Part shown: in pieces, positions 45,754 through 54,657 of the stretch | Layout: each line of letters opens with the position of its first letter | How positions within the stretch are numbered: the first letter of the stretch is position 1 | DNA from: Bermanella sp040371755 | GTDB lineage: Bacteria > Pseudomonadota > Gammaproteobacteria > Pseudomonadales > Oceanobacteraceae | Assembly (NCBI RefSeq): GCF_040371755.1 | Contig: NZ_BAABWE010000002.1 | Coordinates: 62,001-126,000 of the forward strand | Direction of reading: 5' to 3' | Length of the DNA stretch: 64,000 nt | The notes under the pieces: model-generated | The model's database searches: none | Told to the model about the DNA's origin: nothing | The model's input: the letters and a program-made list of their open reading frames with translations, nothing else | Program-made: the position numbers and the translations under genes

Positions 45754-46663
45754 TAAAAGTAAAGATTTAGTATTGGTTGTTGATGACTCTCCGGATTCAT
45801 TAGGCATGATCAATGATGCACTTGATGCTGCTGGCTTAACTGTACTAGTTGCTTTAGAAGGAAATCAGGCCCTCAGCATTGCCAACAGTATTACTCCCGA
45901 CATTATTCTTATGGATGCTATGATGCCAGGGTTAGATGGATTTGAAACGTGTCGATTGCTTAAGTCACACCCTCATTTAGAGCACATACCAGTCATATTT
46001 ATGACAGGATTAAGCGATACACAAAGTATCGTAAAAAGTTTTGACTCCGGAAGTGTAGACTTCATACAAAAACCCGTGAATTGCGATGAATTATTAGCAA
46101 GAATGAAGGTGCATTTAAGTAACTCACGTTTGACCCAAAGCGCGCGATCAGCGTTGGATTCAGCAGGCCAGTTTTTAATTACCACAGATAAAGAGGGTAA
46201 CTTCAAATGGGCCACACCTCAGGCCCATCAATTGTTCCATTGTGCTGGTTTATCAGAAGACTGGCTAAAACAAAATCTCGCGTTTCAGCTACAGCCTTTA
46301 TTTTCACACACCTTCAATAAAGAAAAAGGGATTCAAATTAACCAAGGCGAAAAACCAATTGAGATTAAATTCATCAGTGAAAATAAGAATGACGAATACC
46401 TCCTTCGCTTAATCAATTTAGAACGTCCCAGTGAATCACAAATTATGCAGGAAGCTTTTGAGTTAACCAATCGTGAATCAGAGGTATTAGTATGGCTGGC
46501 AAGGGGGAAAAGTAACTCTGAAATAGCAATGATATTAAATATTAGCCCAAGAACAATTAATACACATCTTGTGCAGATATTTAGAAAGTTAGGGGTAGAA
46601 AATCGAACCAGTGCAGCAATCTTGGCATTAAAGAAATTAGAGCAGTATTTCACTGCTCATTAA
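45740..46663 (+). CDS. LuxR-type response regulator, partner of the permease-kinase
   Basis: The 307 residues comprise an N-terminal receiver (about 10-125; VVDDSPDS, IILMDAMMPGLDG with the phospho-Asp, and KPVN), a middle segment of about 100 residues resembling a small PAS-like or linker domain (RSALDSAGQFLITTDKEGNFKW), and a C-terminal LuxR HTH (about 240-300; LTNRESEVLVWLARGKSNSEIAMILNIS, shown here in part). Its start overlaps the kinase end by 14 bases, so they are coupled. It is the probable regulator of urtABCDE-fmdAB. Confidence 0.9.
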   Translation: MTSNNKSKDLVLVVDDSPDSLGMINDALDAAGLTVLVALEGNQALSIANSITPDIILMDAMMPGLDGFETCRLLKSHPHLEHIPVIFMTGLSDTQSIVKSFDSGSVDFIQKPVNCDELLARMKVHLSNSRLTQSARSALDSAGQFLITTDKEGNFKWATPQAHQLFHCAGLSEDWLKQNLAFQLQPLFSHTFNKEKGIQINQGEKPIEIKFISENKNDEYLLRLINLERPSESQIMQEAFELTNRESEVLVWLARGKSNSEIAMILNISPRTINTHLVQIFRKLGVENRTSAAILALKKLEQYFTAH

Positions 46664-46694
46664 GTTCTCCCCCTATAACTAGGAGGAGTAACAT

Positions 46695-47078
46695 TTAATC
46701 CATCACACGATGTGATGCGCAAATTTTATTTCCTGATGGATCGCGTAAATAAGCAAGGTATAAATTAATGCCCCCGCCAGAGCGAATACCCGGTGCATCT
46801 TCACATTCAGTGCCGCCGGCTTTTAAACCCGCCTCGAACCAAGCATTTACTTGCTCGGGAGAGGCTGCGGCAAAACCAAGAGTACTACCATTACCATGGT
46901 TTGCGTCATTGCCATCAATAGGCTTAGTTAATAGAAAAGAGCCTTGTCTATTAGGATAAAGTACTCGCCCTTTTGGGTCCAAAATACCCGGCTTGTGTCC
47001 TAATTCTGCAAGGATTGCATCGTAGAATTTTTTTGAGGCATCTATATCATTAGCCCCCAGCATCATATGGCTAAACAT
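46695..47078 (-). CDS. VOC (glyoxalase/bleomycin-resistance fold) family protein
   Basis: This 127-residue protein is a single vicinal-oxygen-chelate module: MFSHMMLGANDIDASKKFYD at the first beta-alpha unit, and YLAYLRDPSGNKICA near the end carrying the usual final metal-site/strand segment. VOC proteins serve as glyoxalases, dioxygenases or antibiotic-binding proteins; the sub-family cannot be fixed. It is convergent with the response regulator. There is only an imperfect CTCC/GGAG hairpin between them. Confidence 0.85.
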   Translation of the reverse strand: MFSHMMLGANDIDASKKFYDAILAELGHKPGILDPKGRVLYPNRQGSFLLTKPIDGNDANHGNGSTLGFAAASPEQVNAWFEAGLKAGGTECEDAPGIRSGGGINLYLAYLRDPSGNKICASHRVMD

Positions 47079-47257
47079 GTTGTATCTTCCACTTTATTAT
47101 TTTAAGGGCAATAGATACTGCCCTTTTGATTTAAACGGATTTTCAACCCAACATGTTATCCATCTTCATACTTAATCACTAATGCATTTGTTTGAACAGT
47201 ATGTTTTACCCTGCGAATTAACCACAGAGCAAACCATCAACGCTAGTGATATGCTCA

Positions 47258-48448
47258 TTACTGAGCATAAAACGCAATAGACCAAACAAAATCCATGGAT
47301 GTATATTGATCAATATCTTGATAGGTGATTTTACCCACAGGCACGGTGAATGGATAAAATTTCACCATAGGTGTGCTGCCCGAGGTATCAATTTTAGCCG
47401 ACGTTGTACCATGACAGGTATGACAAGAAGAATTCCACTTTGTCCACGTACTGGGGTCATTTTGATCAGGTGATCCAGCAAATGCTTCCATTTTTGTGTT
47501 ACCCAAAATGATGTCTGGATGCTGAGCATCTGAATAACGAATTTGAGTGCCATTAGATACGTAATTCACAAACGCCGTATCCGCTAATCCCGCCTGCTGT
47601 AAAAGCATTTGAGCCTTGCTACTTGATAATGCATCTTTGTATGTAATCAAATTCTGTGCATTAGCTAGGCCTGGGTTACCTTTAAATTCAAAGGTTGTCC
47701 AAAACCAACTAGGGGTTTCTGAGTAAAACGGATTTTCAGGCGTAGGCTGCATTTTAGCCATAATGTGCAACCCCACTAGACTATAAGTCACATTATTCTC
47801 CGTATCCACAAACTGATATGCCCCTTCTATGGCTTGCGTTTCCCAATCTGCTTTGATCTCAACAGTACCAATTGGAAAGTCCACTTTGGTATTACTACCG
47901 GATAAAAACTTAAGCACACCTGCTTTAGAGTTTAACCCCTTAGCCATGATGTAATCATATGAGAACATGTTACGCGTCACTTCTTCTCCACCGTTCACTG
48001 GCGGTGCTGCAAGCTGCTCTTTAGGTGTCATTCCCTTCATGAGTTTTGGAAGTTGTAAGTGTGGGCGAGCACGTACTTTATTATCAAAAGTGAACTTAGG
48101 AACCGCTGGGCTAAACGTATTTTGGTTACTTGGCCAAGTTTCCCATACTGAAAGGGTTTTGCCTTGATCTTGCACTTGTTGATTAACACGAGCAAACAGC
48201 ATCCAAGCAACCTCCGATTGTTGCTCGATGTCTTCACTGAAAGCCTCGTTAACGTATTCATTGGCAAAAGCATCATCTGAAATATTCCACCAATCTGCCC
48301 CTGATGCTAATAGGCTCATTTTAGAGTCTGGCTTATCCGAGCTTTCGGAGCATGCACCTAGTAATGAACAGAAAGCCAACATTGATACTATTTTAGCCAT
48401 CCAAGCCAATGACCTTACATTAGGTCTTACTGATAAAGTAATAAGCAT
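47258..48448 (-). CDS. Cytochrome c-like lipoprotein (CXXCH), function unknown
   Basis: The 396-residue protein has an N-terminal signal with lipobox LLGAC (Cys33), so it is probably an outer- or inner-membrane lipoprotein. One heme-c motif, SSCHTCHG, sits near residue 345, with no other clear heme motif. The intervening part has no domain I recognise; it has several aromatic-rich strands (PSWFWTTFEFKG) and LPKLMKGMTPKEQLA. The upstream region is shared with another CXXCH protein that runs the other way (48833), suggesting a paired redox role. The distal Met ligand cannot be identified. The longer N-terminus (residues 1-16 before the hydrophobic stretch) is retained because of the lack of a better start. 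Confidence 0.72.
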   Translation of the reverse strand: MLITLSVRPNVRSLAWMAKIVSMLAFCSLLGACSESSDKPDSKMSLLASGADWWNISDDAFANEYVNEAFSEDIEQQSEVAWMLFARVNQQVQDQGKTLSVWETWPSNQNTFSPAVPKFTFDNKVRARPHLQLPKLMKGMTPKEQLAAPPVNGGEEVTRNMFSYDYIMAKGLNSKAGVLKFLSGSNTKVDFPIGTVEIKADWETQAIEGAYQFVDTENNVTYSLVGLHIMAKMQPTPENPFYSETPSWFWTTFEFKGNPGLANAQNLITYKDALSSSKAQMLLQQAGLADTAFVNYVSNGTQIRYSDAQHPDIILGNTKMEAFAGSPDQNDPSTWTKWNSSCHTCHGTTSAKIDTSGSTPMVKFYPFTVPVGKITYQDIDQYTSMDFVWSIAFYAQ

Positions 48449-48832
48449 TTTTGCCTCAAAATTTTTATGTATTTAGCCCCACTTTATTAAACTGAATACT
48501 CAATTAACGACAATAAATGTAGTGCAGTTACTTAGAATAAAATCATAGAACGTTAGCCCATCAAACCTATTCAATGGATATTTCCAGTGAATTTAACTTC
48601 ACTGTTTGTTATTGAGAACTTGATCATGTACAAAAAATATTAGCGCATATTGCATCAGTACTAAGTACCAGCTTCATAAAATGCGCCTTGTGCTCAGCTT
48701 TCTTCTCATTCTTAATCGGTGTAAATACGCTTAAAACTTTAATTGCACACAATTTAATTGACAGCAATCATCACCTCACCTAATATAAACCTACTTGTAC
48801 ATAATTCAATCACCCAAGATGAGAAAACTACA
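48449..48832. promoter_or_regulatory. Divergent promoter region of the two CXXCH genes, with a 20-bp inverted repeat
   Basis: The 384-base gap has no gene. Within it CAGTGAA-TTTAAC-TTCACTG (48585-48604) is a perfect 7+6+7 inverted repeat, a likely operator shared by both genes. The rest is AT-rich without a clear hairpin. Confidence 0.45.
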
Positions 48833-49423
48833 ATGAAATGGATATTAACCCTTATCATCAGCTTGACGGCTTTACCCCACGGAGCATTTTCCGCGGATAA
48901 GCCCCTTGAAATTGATGCAAAAAGCTTTGGCTGTATGCTAGATATGACTCCAGTACGTGGTTTCTATGTAGATAATCTTATTCCTGGTGAACTAGATAAA
49001 ACCGTTGCTGCGGCTAATGCCGAAAAAACCGTTTACCCTGCAGGTTCTGTTGTACAACTGGTGCCAGATGAGGTAATGGTTAAACGTCAATCTGGCTTTA
49101 ACAGTGCAACAAAAGACTGGGAGTTTTTCGAACTAAACGTCAACCAAGAAGGCTCTCAAATCAATAAACGTGGATTTGTGGATGTAGTGAACCGCTTTGG
49201 CGGGAACTGCTTTGGTTGCCACATCAAAGCCAAGCCAGAATTTGATATGGTTTGTGAAAACAGCCACGGTTGCGACCCAATTGCCATTCCACGTCCTATC
49301 ATTACGTTATTACAGAAAACCGATGCTCGCTGTGGTGGCCGCTACACACCGCAACCGCAAGAGATTGAAATGCTAAAACAGTTTAAAGCTGCAATTGCCG
49401 CGCAAATGGCGAAAGATAAATAA
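48833..49423 (+). CDS. Secreted CXXCH (heme c) protein, function unknown
   Basis: ATG 48833 gives 196 residues with a clear signal peptide (MKWILTLIISLTALPHGAFS, cleaved near residue 21); the longer frame from 48758 would put polar residues ahead of it. One CFGCH motif (NCFGCHIKAKPE, about residue 125-136) would bind heme c, followed by a second Cys pair (MVCENSHGCDP). The rest has no recognised domain. It is divergent from the CXXCH lipoprotein, and its terminator is shared with the hydrolase. Probably a periplasmic electron carrier or heme protein; partner unknown. Confidence 0.75.
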   Translation: MKWILTLIISLTALPHGAFSADKPLEIDAKSFGCMLDMTPVRGFYVDNLIPGELDKTVAAANAEKTVYPAGSVVQLVPDEVMVKRQSGFNSATKDWEFFELNVNQEGSQINKRGFVDVVNRFGGNCFGCHIKAKPEFDMVCENSHGCDPIAIPRPIITLLQKTDARCGGRYTPQPQEIEMLKQFKAAIAAQMAKDK

Positions 49424-49441
49424 GAAAAAGAAAATTAACAC

Positions 49442-49474
49442 AAAAAAATACCCAGCTTAGCTGGGTATTTTTTT
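49442..49474. terminator. Bidirectional terminator
   Basis: A 15-bp perfect stem, CCCAGC core with A7 and T7 flanks around a TTA loop, lies between two convergent genes. U tails form on both strands. Confidence 0.95.
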
Positions 49475-49479
49475 GTGTA

Positions 49480-50439
49480 CTAGTGAGCGGCTAAAAAGTC
49501 TTGGACAACTTTTACTGTACTCTTTGGGTCTTCTTCATGGGGAACGTGGCCTAGCTCTTTAAAAACAATCAACTCACTATTTGGTATCTCTTGATCAAAA
49601 CGTTCACCGAATTTAACGGGTATTAGTAAATCTTTTTCACCCCAAATTAATAATGTTGGTACTTGGATACTCGGCACCTTAGCAGCTAATGGCCCTGGCA
49701 ATGTTTGAATAAAACGCTGTTTAAGTGCCTGACGATTACCTTCTCTTAAGGTTAATTCGTAATAGCGCTCTACTAGATCATCAGTAACTAATTCAGGGTT
49801 ACCATAGACATTTCTCACACTACGTGCCACCAACGACATAGGTAAAAAACCTTTTAAAACCGAACCCATTAACGGATTAGAAGAAAGCTTAAAGCCAATA
49901 GGAATAGATTTAGCATCATATGGATAACCACTGGCATCCACCAATACTAGTTTTGCTACACGCTCAGGGTATAAAACCGCGGTAGCCCAAGATATGTAAC
50001 CACCTAACGAATTCCCTGCCACAACCGCTTGCTGAATATTCAACTTATCCAAAACGCTTACAACAACTTTTGCATAATGTTCGATTTTATAATTATTAGT
50101 TGGCTCTGGCCCTGTTAACCCAAATGCAGGTAGATCAAACCGAATTACTCTTCTGCTGACTTTTAGCGTTTCAACCCAACCATCCCAAGTATGTAAAGAA
50201 GCACCTGTACCATGTATCAAGAGAATTGGTTGGGTGTCGTCTTTTGGCCCTTCATCACGTAAATGTACTTGTAAGCCATTGATGTCCACAAATTGAGAGG
50301 GCGCTGGGGCCCACTTATCTTTAAGTTGGGCCACCGGAATATCAGGGACTTTATTAATGCTTATATAGCCTGCTAATACCACTATTAGAACAAGCACTAC
50401 ATAGAGCGCATATTTAAAAACTCGAAACATAAGATTCAC
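49480..50439 (-). CDS. Alpha/beta hydrolase
   Basis: This 319-residue protein has an N-terminal membrane anchor (about 8-25), then an alpha/beta hydrolase: oxyanion HGTGASLHTWDGW, nucleophile elbow GNSLGGY, a likely acid Asp in LLIWGEKD, and His in ELGHVPHEEDP. Such proteins are often epoxide hydrolases, haloalkane dehalogenases or esterases; the specificity is not determined. It stands alone with its own upstream region, which has two long direct repeats (50479-50536). Confidence 0.87.
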   Translation of the reverse strand: MNLMFRVFKYALYVVLVLIVVLAGYISINKVPDIPVAQLKDKWAPAPSQFVDINGLQVHLRDEGPKDDTQPILLIHGTGASLHTWDGWVETLKVSRRVIRFDLPAFGLTGPEPTNNYKIEHYAKVVVSVLDKLNIQQAVVAGNSLGGYISWATAVLYPERVAKLVLVDASGYPYDAKSIPIGFKLSSNPLMGSVLKGFLPMSLVARSVRNVYGNPELVTDDLVERYYELTLREGNRQALKQRFIQTLPGPLAAKVPSIQVPTLLIWGEKDLLIPVKFGERFDQEIPNSELIVFKELGHVPHEEDPKSTVKVVQDFLAAH

Positions 50440-50478
50440 CTTAAATTACCAATGACGGCAGTTTATCTGTTTGTCTGG

Positions 50479-50536
50479 GCTAATTTTGTCACACTGGCTA
50501 CATTACTAAGCTAATTTGTCACCTTGGTTACACTTA
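50479..50536. repeat. Imperfect 27-bp direct repeats upstream of the hydrolase
   Basis: Two copies begin at 50479 and 50510, 31 bp (about three turns) apart, each reading GCTAATTT then GTCAC, then TGG, then TAC. On the minus strand they precede the hydrolase start by about 40-97 bases. They look like tandem activator or repressor sites; the direct-repeat geometry fits an AraC-type protein, but this is inference. The rest of the 323-base gap 50440-50762 holds no gene or other element I can name. Confidence 0.5.
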
Positions 50537-50762
50537 ATACAATGACAGCGATCACGATTCAATGAGCATGCCGTACAATTCCAGTCGTCATTCTTGAAAC
50601 TTTCACAAAATACGAGTCATATCTATTCACACGAGAGATAACTGATCAAATGTGTGCAATTATCATACAATCGCCAATAACTAATACTAAAGACTGATTG
50701 ATAATGTCCGCCAAATTCTGACAATACCCATAAAATAACGATAAAAATTTGAAAGGTTGTCC

Positions 50763-51212
50763 ATGGAGAAGTCAAACGGCGCTATTGCTAGCATGTTTAT
50801 GAAGTTAGCTTGGCAGAAAAAGCACTATAATTTATTGAACGAATACGTTAGTAAAGACTTTCAATATCACACCACGTTTAATGAAAGAGTGCTTAATTTA
50901 AGAGAATACATCATCTTTATTCGCACGTTTCATGAAGCGATTCCCGATCTTGAGTTAACGATTGAGGATGTCTTAGTGAAAGACAATAAAGTAGTGATTC
51001 AAAGCATTTTAATTGGCACGATTGCCAAGCCCTTTTTTGGAATCAATCCATCTGGAAAATTGCTCTCTTTTTCTGTCGTTTCTACATTTGAAATCGAACA
51101 CGGAAAAATCAAAGTACTAGATACGCTTACGGATATGGCGGGTGTACAAAGGCAAATAAAAACGCCAATTGATAACGATTACCCAATAGAAGATTATTTA
51201 AAAGACAAATAA
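50763..51212 (+). CDS. NTF2-like / SnoaL-like small protein
   Basis: ATG 50763 behind GAAAGG gives 149 residues; the TTG two codons up is not needed. The pattern of an N-terminal helix, FQYHTTFNERV and EAIPDLELTIEDVLV, then IGTIAKPFFGI and VVSTFEIEHGKIKV, fits the NTF2 fold of the SnoaL/ester-cyclase-like class. Such folds are used as cyclases, isomerases or ligand binders; the catalytic residues are not certain here. It stands alone between two gaps. Confidence 0.7.
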   Translation: MEKSNGAIASMFMKLAWQKKHYNLLNEYVSKDFQYHTTFNERVLNLREYIIFIRTFHEAIPDLELTIEDVLVKDNKVVIQSILIGTIAKPFFGINPSGKLLSFSVVSTFEIEHGKIKVLDTLTDMAGVQRQIKTPIDNDYPIEDYLKDK

Positions 51213-51539
51213 AAAAAGCACCTGAGGCTTCAATGCTTCCTCTCATTTATTTAACACTCAAAACAGCTGAAGGACCAGCTAGGTGAACACTAAATCAATG
51301 GCTATCCTGTATTGTCACTCACCTCGATACTCAATATAAACCCCGATAAGCTCGCATGAATGGCGCAGCAGATTAATATGGTATTGGTTCCACTAGCTTG
51401 GCTAGGCCAATGGATGATTGTTTCCCGTCAAGTACGATAACGTTCTACTAATTAATATTCAGCTATAAGTAAGATTGACACAAAATAAAGCTGGAAACTA
51501 ATCAATCTATTAAAATTAAAATTAAAATGCTATCTAGAG
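51213..51539. other. 327-base gap
   Basis: No gene. A short hairpin AGCTG/CAGCT (51265-51280) follows the NTF2-like gene without a T run. The 3' end of the permease lies at its right. Nothing else is identifiable. Confidence 0.45.
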
Positions 51540-52832
51540 CTATTTTTTAGCAAAAAGCCAAGCACCCAAAGTTAATACCCCGTACAACCCTCCTATAAAG
51601 ATTAACTGCTCTGGCTGCTCTTGCCATTCGAACAGCAAAATCAATAACATGCCGAAAAACAAACCAACCATTGCTATCAAGACAATTACCAGCGACGACT
51701 GTGTTTTATCCCTAATCTTATAATTTGCAAACGCCGTCAAAAGAGAGACCAGCAAAAAAGTGACACTTCCAAATTCTAAAATAACTTTTAAATTTCCAAT
51801 AAATACTAGCAATATTGCAAAGCCTGCCATTGAAAATATGGAAACAACTGGAATACCACCCTTGCGATAGGCTAAAACTTTAGGGAAAAAACCTTCACTG
51901 GAAATAACGGCCATTTGCCTAGAAGCACCAAATAAGGTGCCACTGATTGCGCTACAGGTTGCTAGCAACGCTCCTAGCACTACTAAATCAGTCCCCCAAT
52001 GCCCTAATGTTTTATCCGCTCCAGCCGCCAAAGCAAACTCTTGATTCGCTATAATATCAACAAACGGTATAGAGAGAATCGCACCTAAGGAAATAACTAC
52101 ATATATAACAATGGCTAATCCAATTGATGAATAAATAGCCTTAGGTATGTTTTTATCTGGATTTTCCATCTCATTGACTGCGTTAATAACAAGCTGAAAT
52201 CCCTCATAAGCCACAAATGTTAACGAAGCCACCATAAAAATAGATAGCCAATTAGCGCTGGGGTTTTCACTGACAAGTGAAGGGATAGTTGTATTGCTGT
52301 TGTTAATTAATACAAAAGATATGACCATCAAAATGACCAACTTACTATACACCATAACATCTTCGATCTTACCCATACCTTTTACGCTCCATATATTAAT
52401 CAGCGCAAAAAATAGAATAACGGCTGCAGCAATTATTTTTCTCATCCATTCACTTTCAGCAATAAGAAAACCGCTTAAAGCATAAAAAGAAAACGTATAG
52501 GCATATAGTGCAATAGTACTTATATAGCCAAAGATAACCCACCAACCAATTAAGGAAGCTGCAAACTCCGATTGCGGAAATGTACGTTTGAAAAAGCTAT
52601 AGCTAGCTCCCTCATCCTGATAATAAACACCCAGCTTAATGTATGAATATGCAGCCAAAGCTGCGATCAAACCGCCTAATAATATCGCGAGCGGCGTGTA
52701 TGGACCTATCATAGCAACAGATAAACCAAGAATGGTAAAAATACCACCCCCGACCATGCCCCCTAACGCAATCGCGATCAATTCAAGGACCCCGAGGTTT
52801 TTCGCTTTCTTTGAATCAGTTTTTAGTGTCAT
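51540..52832 (-). CDS. APC-superfamily amino-acid/polyamine permease
   Basis: The 430 residues contain about twelve membrane helices. LIAIALGGMVGGGIFTILG in TM1 with the G-x-G-I/F break is the APC substrate-site signature, and EGFQLVINAVNEMENPDKNIPKAI in the TM6-7 region is typical. It would import an amino acid or amine by proton or sodium symport or exchange. Its place near polyamine genes suggests, but does not prove, such a substrate. ATG 52832 gives the short Lys-rich N-terminus MTLKTDSKKAKN. Confidence 0.9.
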   Translation of the reverse strand: MTLKTDSKKAKNLGVLELIAIALGGMVGGGIFTILGLSVAMIGPYTPLAILLGGLIAALAAYSYIKLGVYYQDEGASYSFFKRTFPQSEFAASLIGWWVIFGYISTIALYAYTFSFYALSGFLIAESEWMRKIIAAAVILFFALINIWSVKGMGKIEDVMVYSKLVILMVISFVLINNSNTTIPSLVSENPSANWLSIFMVASLTFVAYEGFQLVINAVNEMENPDKNIPKAIYSSIGLAIVIYVVISLGAILSIPFVDIIANQEFALAAGADKTLGHWGTDLVVLGALLATCSAISGTLFGASRQMAVISSEGFFPKVLAYRKGGIPVVSIFSMAGFAILLVFIGNLKVILEFGSVTFLLVSLLTAFANYKIRDKTQSSLVIVLIAMVGLFFGMLLILLFEWQEQPEQLIFIGGLYGVLTLGAWLFAKK

Positions 52833-52915
52833 AAAGATTACTTAAAAGCGGAAAAGTAAGAGTATAAACAATTGAACTAAAGAAGAGATAAAAGATTATG
52901 TGAAAATCAAAAAAT

Positions 52916-52940
52916 GGACTCCATAGAAGCTATGGAGTCC
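52916..52940 (-). terminator. Terminator of cytochrome b561 gene
   Basis: GGACTCCATAG (52916-52926) and CTATGGAGTCC (52930-52940) form an 11-bp perfect stem with an AAG loop. A-rich sequence at its left gives TTTTTT on the minus strand, seven bases past the cytochrome stop. Confidence 0.92.
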
Positions 52941-52946
52941 TTAATT

Positions 52947-53474
52947 TTAACGGCCTAACATACGACTAATGGTGCCATCTTTATCAATAAACTGATGCTT
53001 AATACCGCCAGCAACATGAAGCAGCACTGCTAGAATAGCAAGTTTTGACAAAATTTCGTGTATTTCATGACCCAAGCCACCTAGCCATTCAATTTTTTGT
53101 GATTCAGCAAGAATATTGATACCAAAAAAATCCACGCCATAACCACCACCGATGCTCATCATCAGTCCAGAAATGGGCATTAAAATAGTGGCTAATAATA
53201 ATAAGTGGTGAACCCCCGTGGCTGCTTTCTCTTGCCAAGCAGGACCCTCACCTATAGACGAGATAGCCCCCTCTTTTATTCGCCAGCCTAAACGAATAGC
53301 CGCTAAAAACAAAAATGCAAAACCAAAGGATTTGTGCAGCCCCATCAGTTCGAATTTTTCAGGCCCTCTTGGTAGTTCTTCCATATAAAGGCCAACGCCC
53401 AAAATCATTAAAAAACCAACCGCTATCAACCAATGAAGGATAACTGTTGCTTTAGATAAAGGAGTGTAATTCAT
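52947..53474 (-). CDS. Cytochrome b561-family protein
   Basis: This 175-residue protein has four membrane helices and the bis-His ligand positions of the bacterial CybB type: His14 in VILHWLIAVG, His46 in MGLHKSFGF, and His137/His140 or His157 in HEIHEILS and LLHVAGGIKHQF. These proteins take electrons from the quinol pool or superoxide. It stands alone between a terminator and an AT-rich gap. Confidence 0.9.
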   Translation of the reverse strand: MNYTPLSKATVILHWLIAVGFLMILGVGLYMEELPRGPEKFELMGLHKSFGFAFLFLAAIRLGWRIKEGAISSIGEGPAWQEKAATGVHHLLLLATILMPISGLMMSIGGGYGVDFFGINILAESQKIEWLGGLGHEIHEILSKLAILAVLLHVAGGIKHQFIDKDGTISRMLGR

Positions 53475-53801
53475 GGTATACCCTATTTAAAATTCGGCTA
53501 AATGATTTTGTACAATATTCAGAATAATTGCGAGCGTCAACAAGGTAAAGTATTGTAAAAATATGAATACTAGATGACATTCACTTAACTAGTTATTGTT
53601 TTTTAAATATTAATGTATCCTTTTAGAAAACAATAAGCTCTTAGAATAGAACTGAGAATTATTTAGTTTTCCTAACCTTAGACTCAGGAAGAATATTTAA
53701 CTAAATAGTGCCACTGGCTTCATTAAATAAACAACTTTAGCATCTACTAACCGCCGTAAATTGATACCTAGAGTAGCCCCTTGTAGACTGCAATCAAAAT
53801 A
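53475..53801. other. 327-base AT-rich gap
   Basis: No gene, repeat or strong hairpin found. It contains the promoter region of the cytochrome b561 gene (minus strand) and the 3' flank of the amidotransferase. Confidence 0.45.
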
Positions 53802-54521
53802 TTAAACGCGCTTTTCAATAAAGCTTCCCATCCATTTTGCCACTTTATTAGATTCTGTCGCAGCACTTTGAGCCCGAAGACTGATCAGCCCTTGTTCCGC
53901 TATATTCACAGGTACTACCGGACCTTTTCTCGACTCAATAAGGGCCTCCTCATATTCAAGTGAAAACTCAGGATGTGCTTGGAATGTTAAAATTTGGTCA
54001 TCGTAAAGCAGACCTGCATACTGACAAAAATCTGATTGGGCAATCACGTCGGCATTTAAAGGTTTTTCAATCACTTGGTCTTGATGTATCGCATTGATCG
54101 TAAATTCGCATTGCGCATCAGGAATAAAATCCGTTTTTGCCACCACGTCATACGAGTGTAAACCCACTCCCCAACCACCGACATATTTTTCTACCTTACC
54201 GCCAAAGGCCATCGCAATAATTTGATGACCAAAACAAATTCCAATTAGAGGTTTTTGTGCAAGGTGAATGTCTAAAATTAATGATTTTAGTTTTACCATC
54301 CAAGGAAAATTTTGATACACGCTGGATTTTGAACCGGTTATTATCCATGCATCACAAAAATCTGCGGATACAGGAAACACATCATCTCTGACATCAAATA
54401 CTTCAAACTCAAAGGTATAACCGTTCGCTTTAAATAACTCCATAAACATATTGGCATAGGAGCCAAACTGACCGATTAGTTCATCTGGAGTAATGCCTGC
54501 CGCTAATATACCTACTTTCAT
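53802..54521 (-). CDS. Class I glutamine amidotransferase-like protein
   Basis: The 239 residues form a GATase_1 (GuaA N-domain-like) fold: DAWIITGSKSSVYQ, nucleophile Cys in IGICFGHQIIA (about residue 96), His in FQAHPEFS with the following Glu. The whole triad is present. A stand-alone amidotransferase downstream of a glutamine-synthetase-like ligase recalls PuuD (gamma-Glu-GABA hydrolase), but PuuD has a different sequence type (peptidase C26). A role in releasing glutamate from gamma-glutamyl conjugates is a possible match to the neighbours, as is a generic glutamine hydrolase. It follows puuA by 136 bases. Confidence 0.8.
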   Translation of the reverse strand: MKVGILAAGITPDELIGQFGSYANMFMELFKANGYTFEFEVFDVRDDVFPVSADFCDAWIITGSKSSVYQNFPWMVKLKSLILDIHLAQKPLIGICFGHQIIAMAFGGKVEKYVGGWGVGLHSYDVVAKTDFIPDAQCEFTINAIHQDQVIEKPLNADVIAQSDFCQYAGLLYDDQILTFQAHPEFSLEYEEALIESRKGPVVPVNIAEQGLISLRAQSAATESNKVAKWMGSFIEKRV

Positions 54522-54657
54522 TTGATAACCCTAAAGACCTGTATTCTAAAGTACCTTGTTCACTATCTTTTTTTCACCGTCGTGATATGAATGGGTTCAT
54601 AACAGATCGACCAATTTACTATGTATTTATTTAAATTTGAGGTTATTTCACTCGAAA

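Noticed and set aside
46664..46694. CTCCCCCT/AGGAGGAG hairpin between the response regulator and VOC genes.
   Set aside because: The stem is imperfect and lacks T runs, so I do not call it a terminator.
47104..47125. AAGGGCA/TGCCCTT hairpin considered as a terminator of the CXXCH lipoprotein gene.
   Set aside because: The strand that would need a U tail has A-rich sequence instead.
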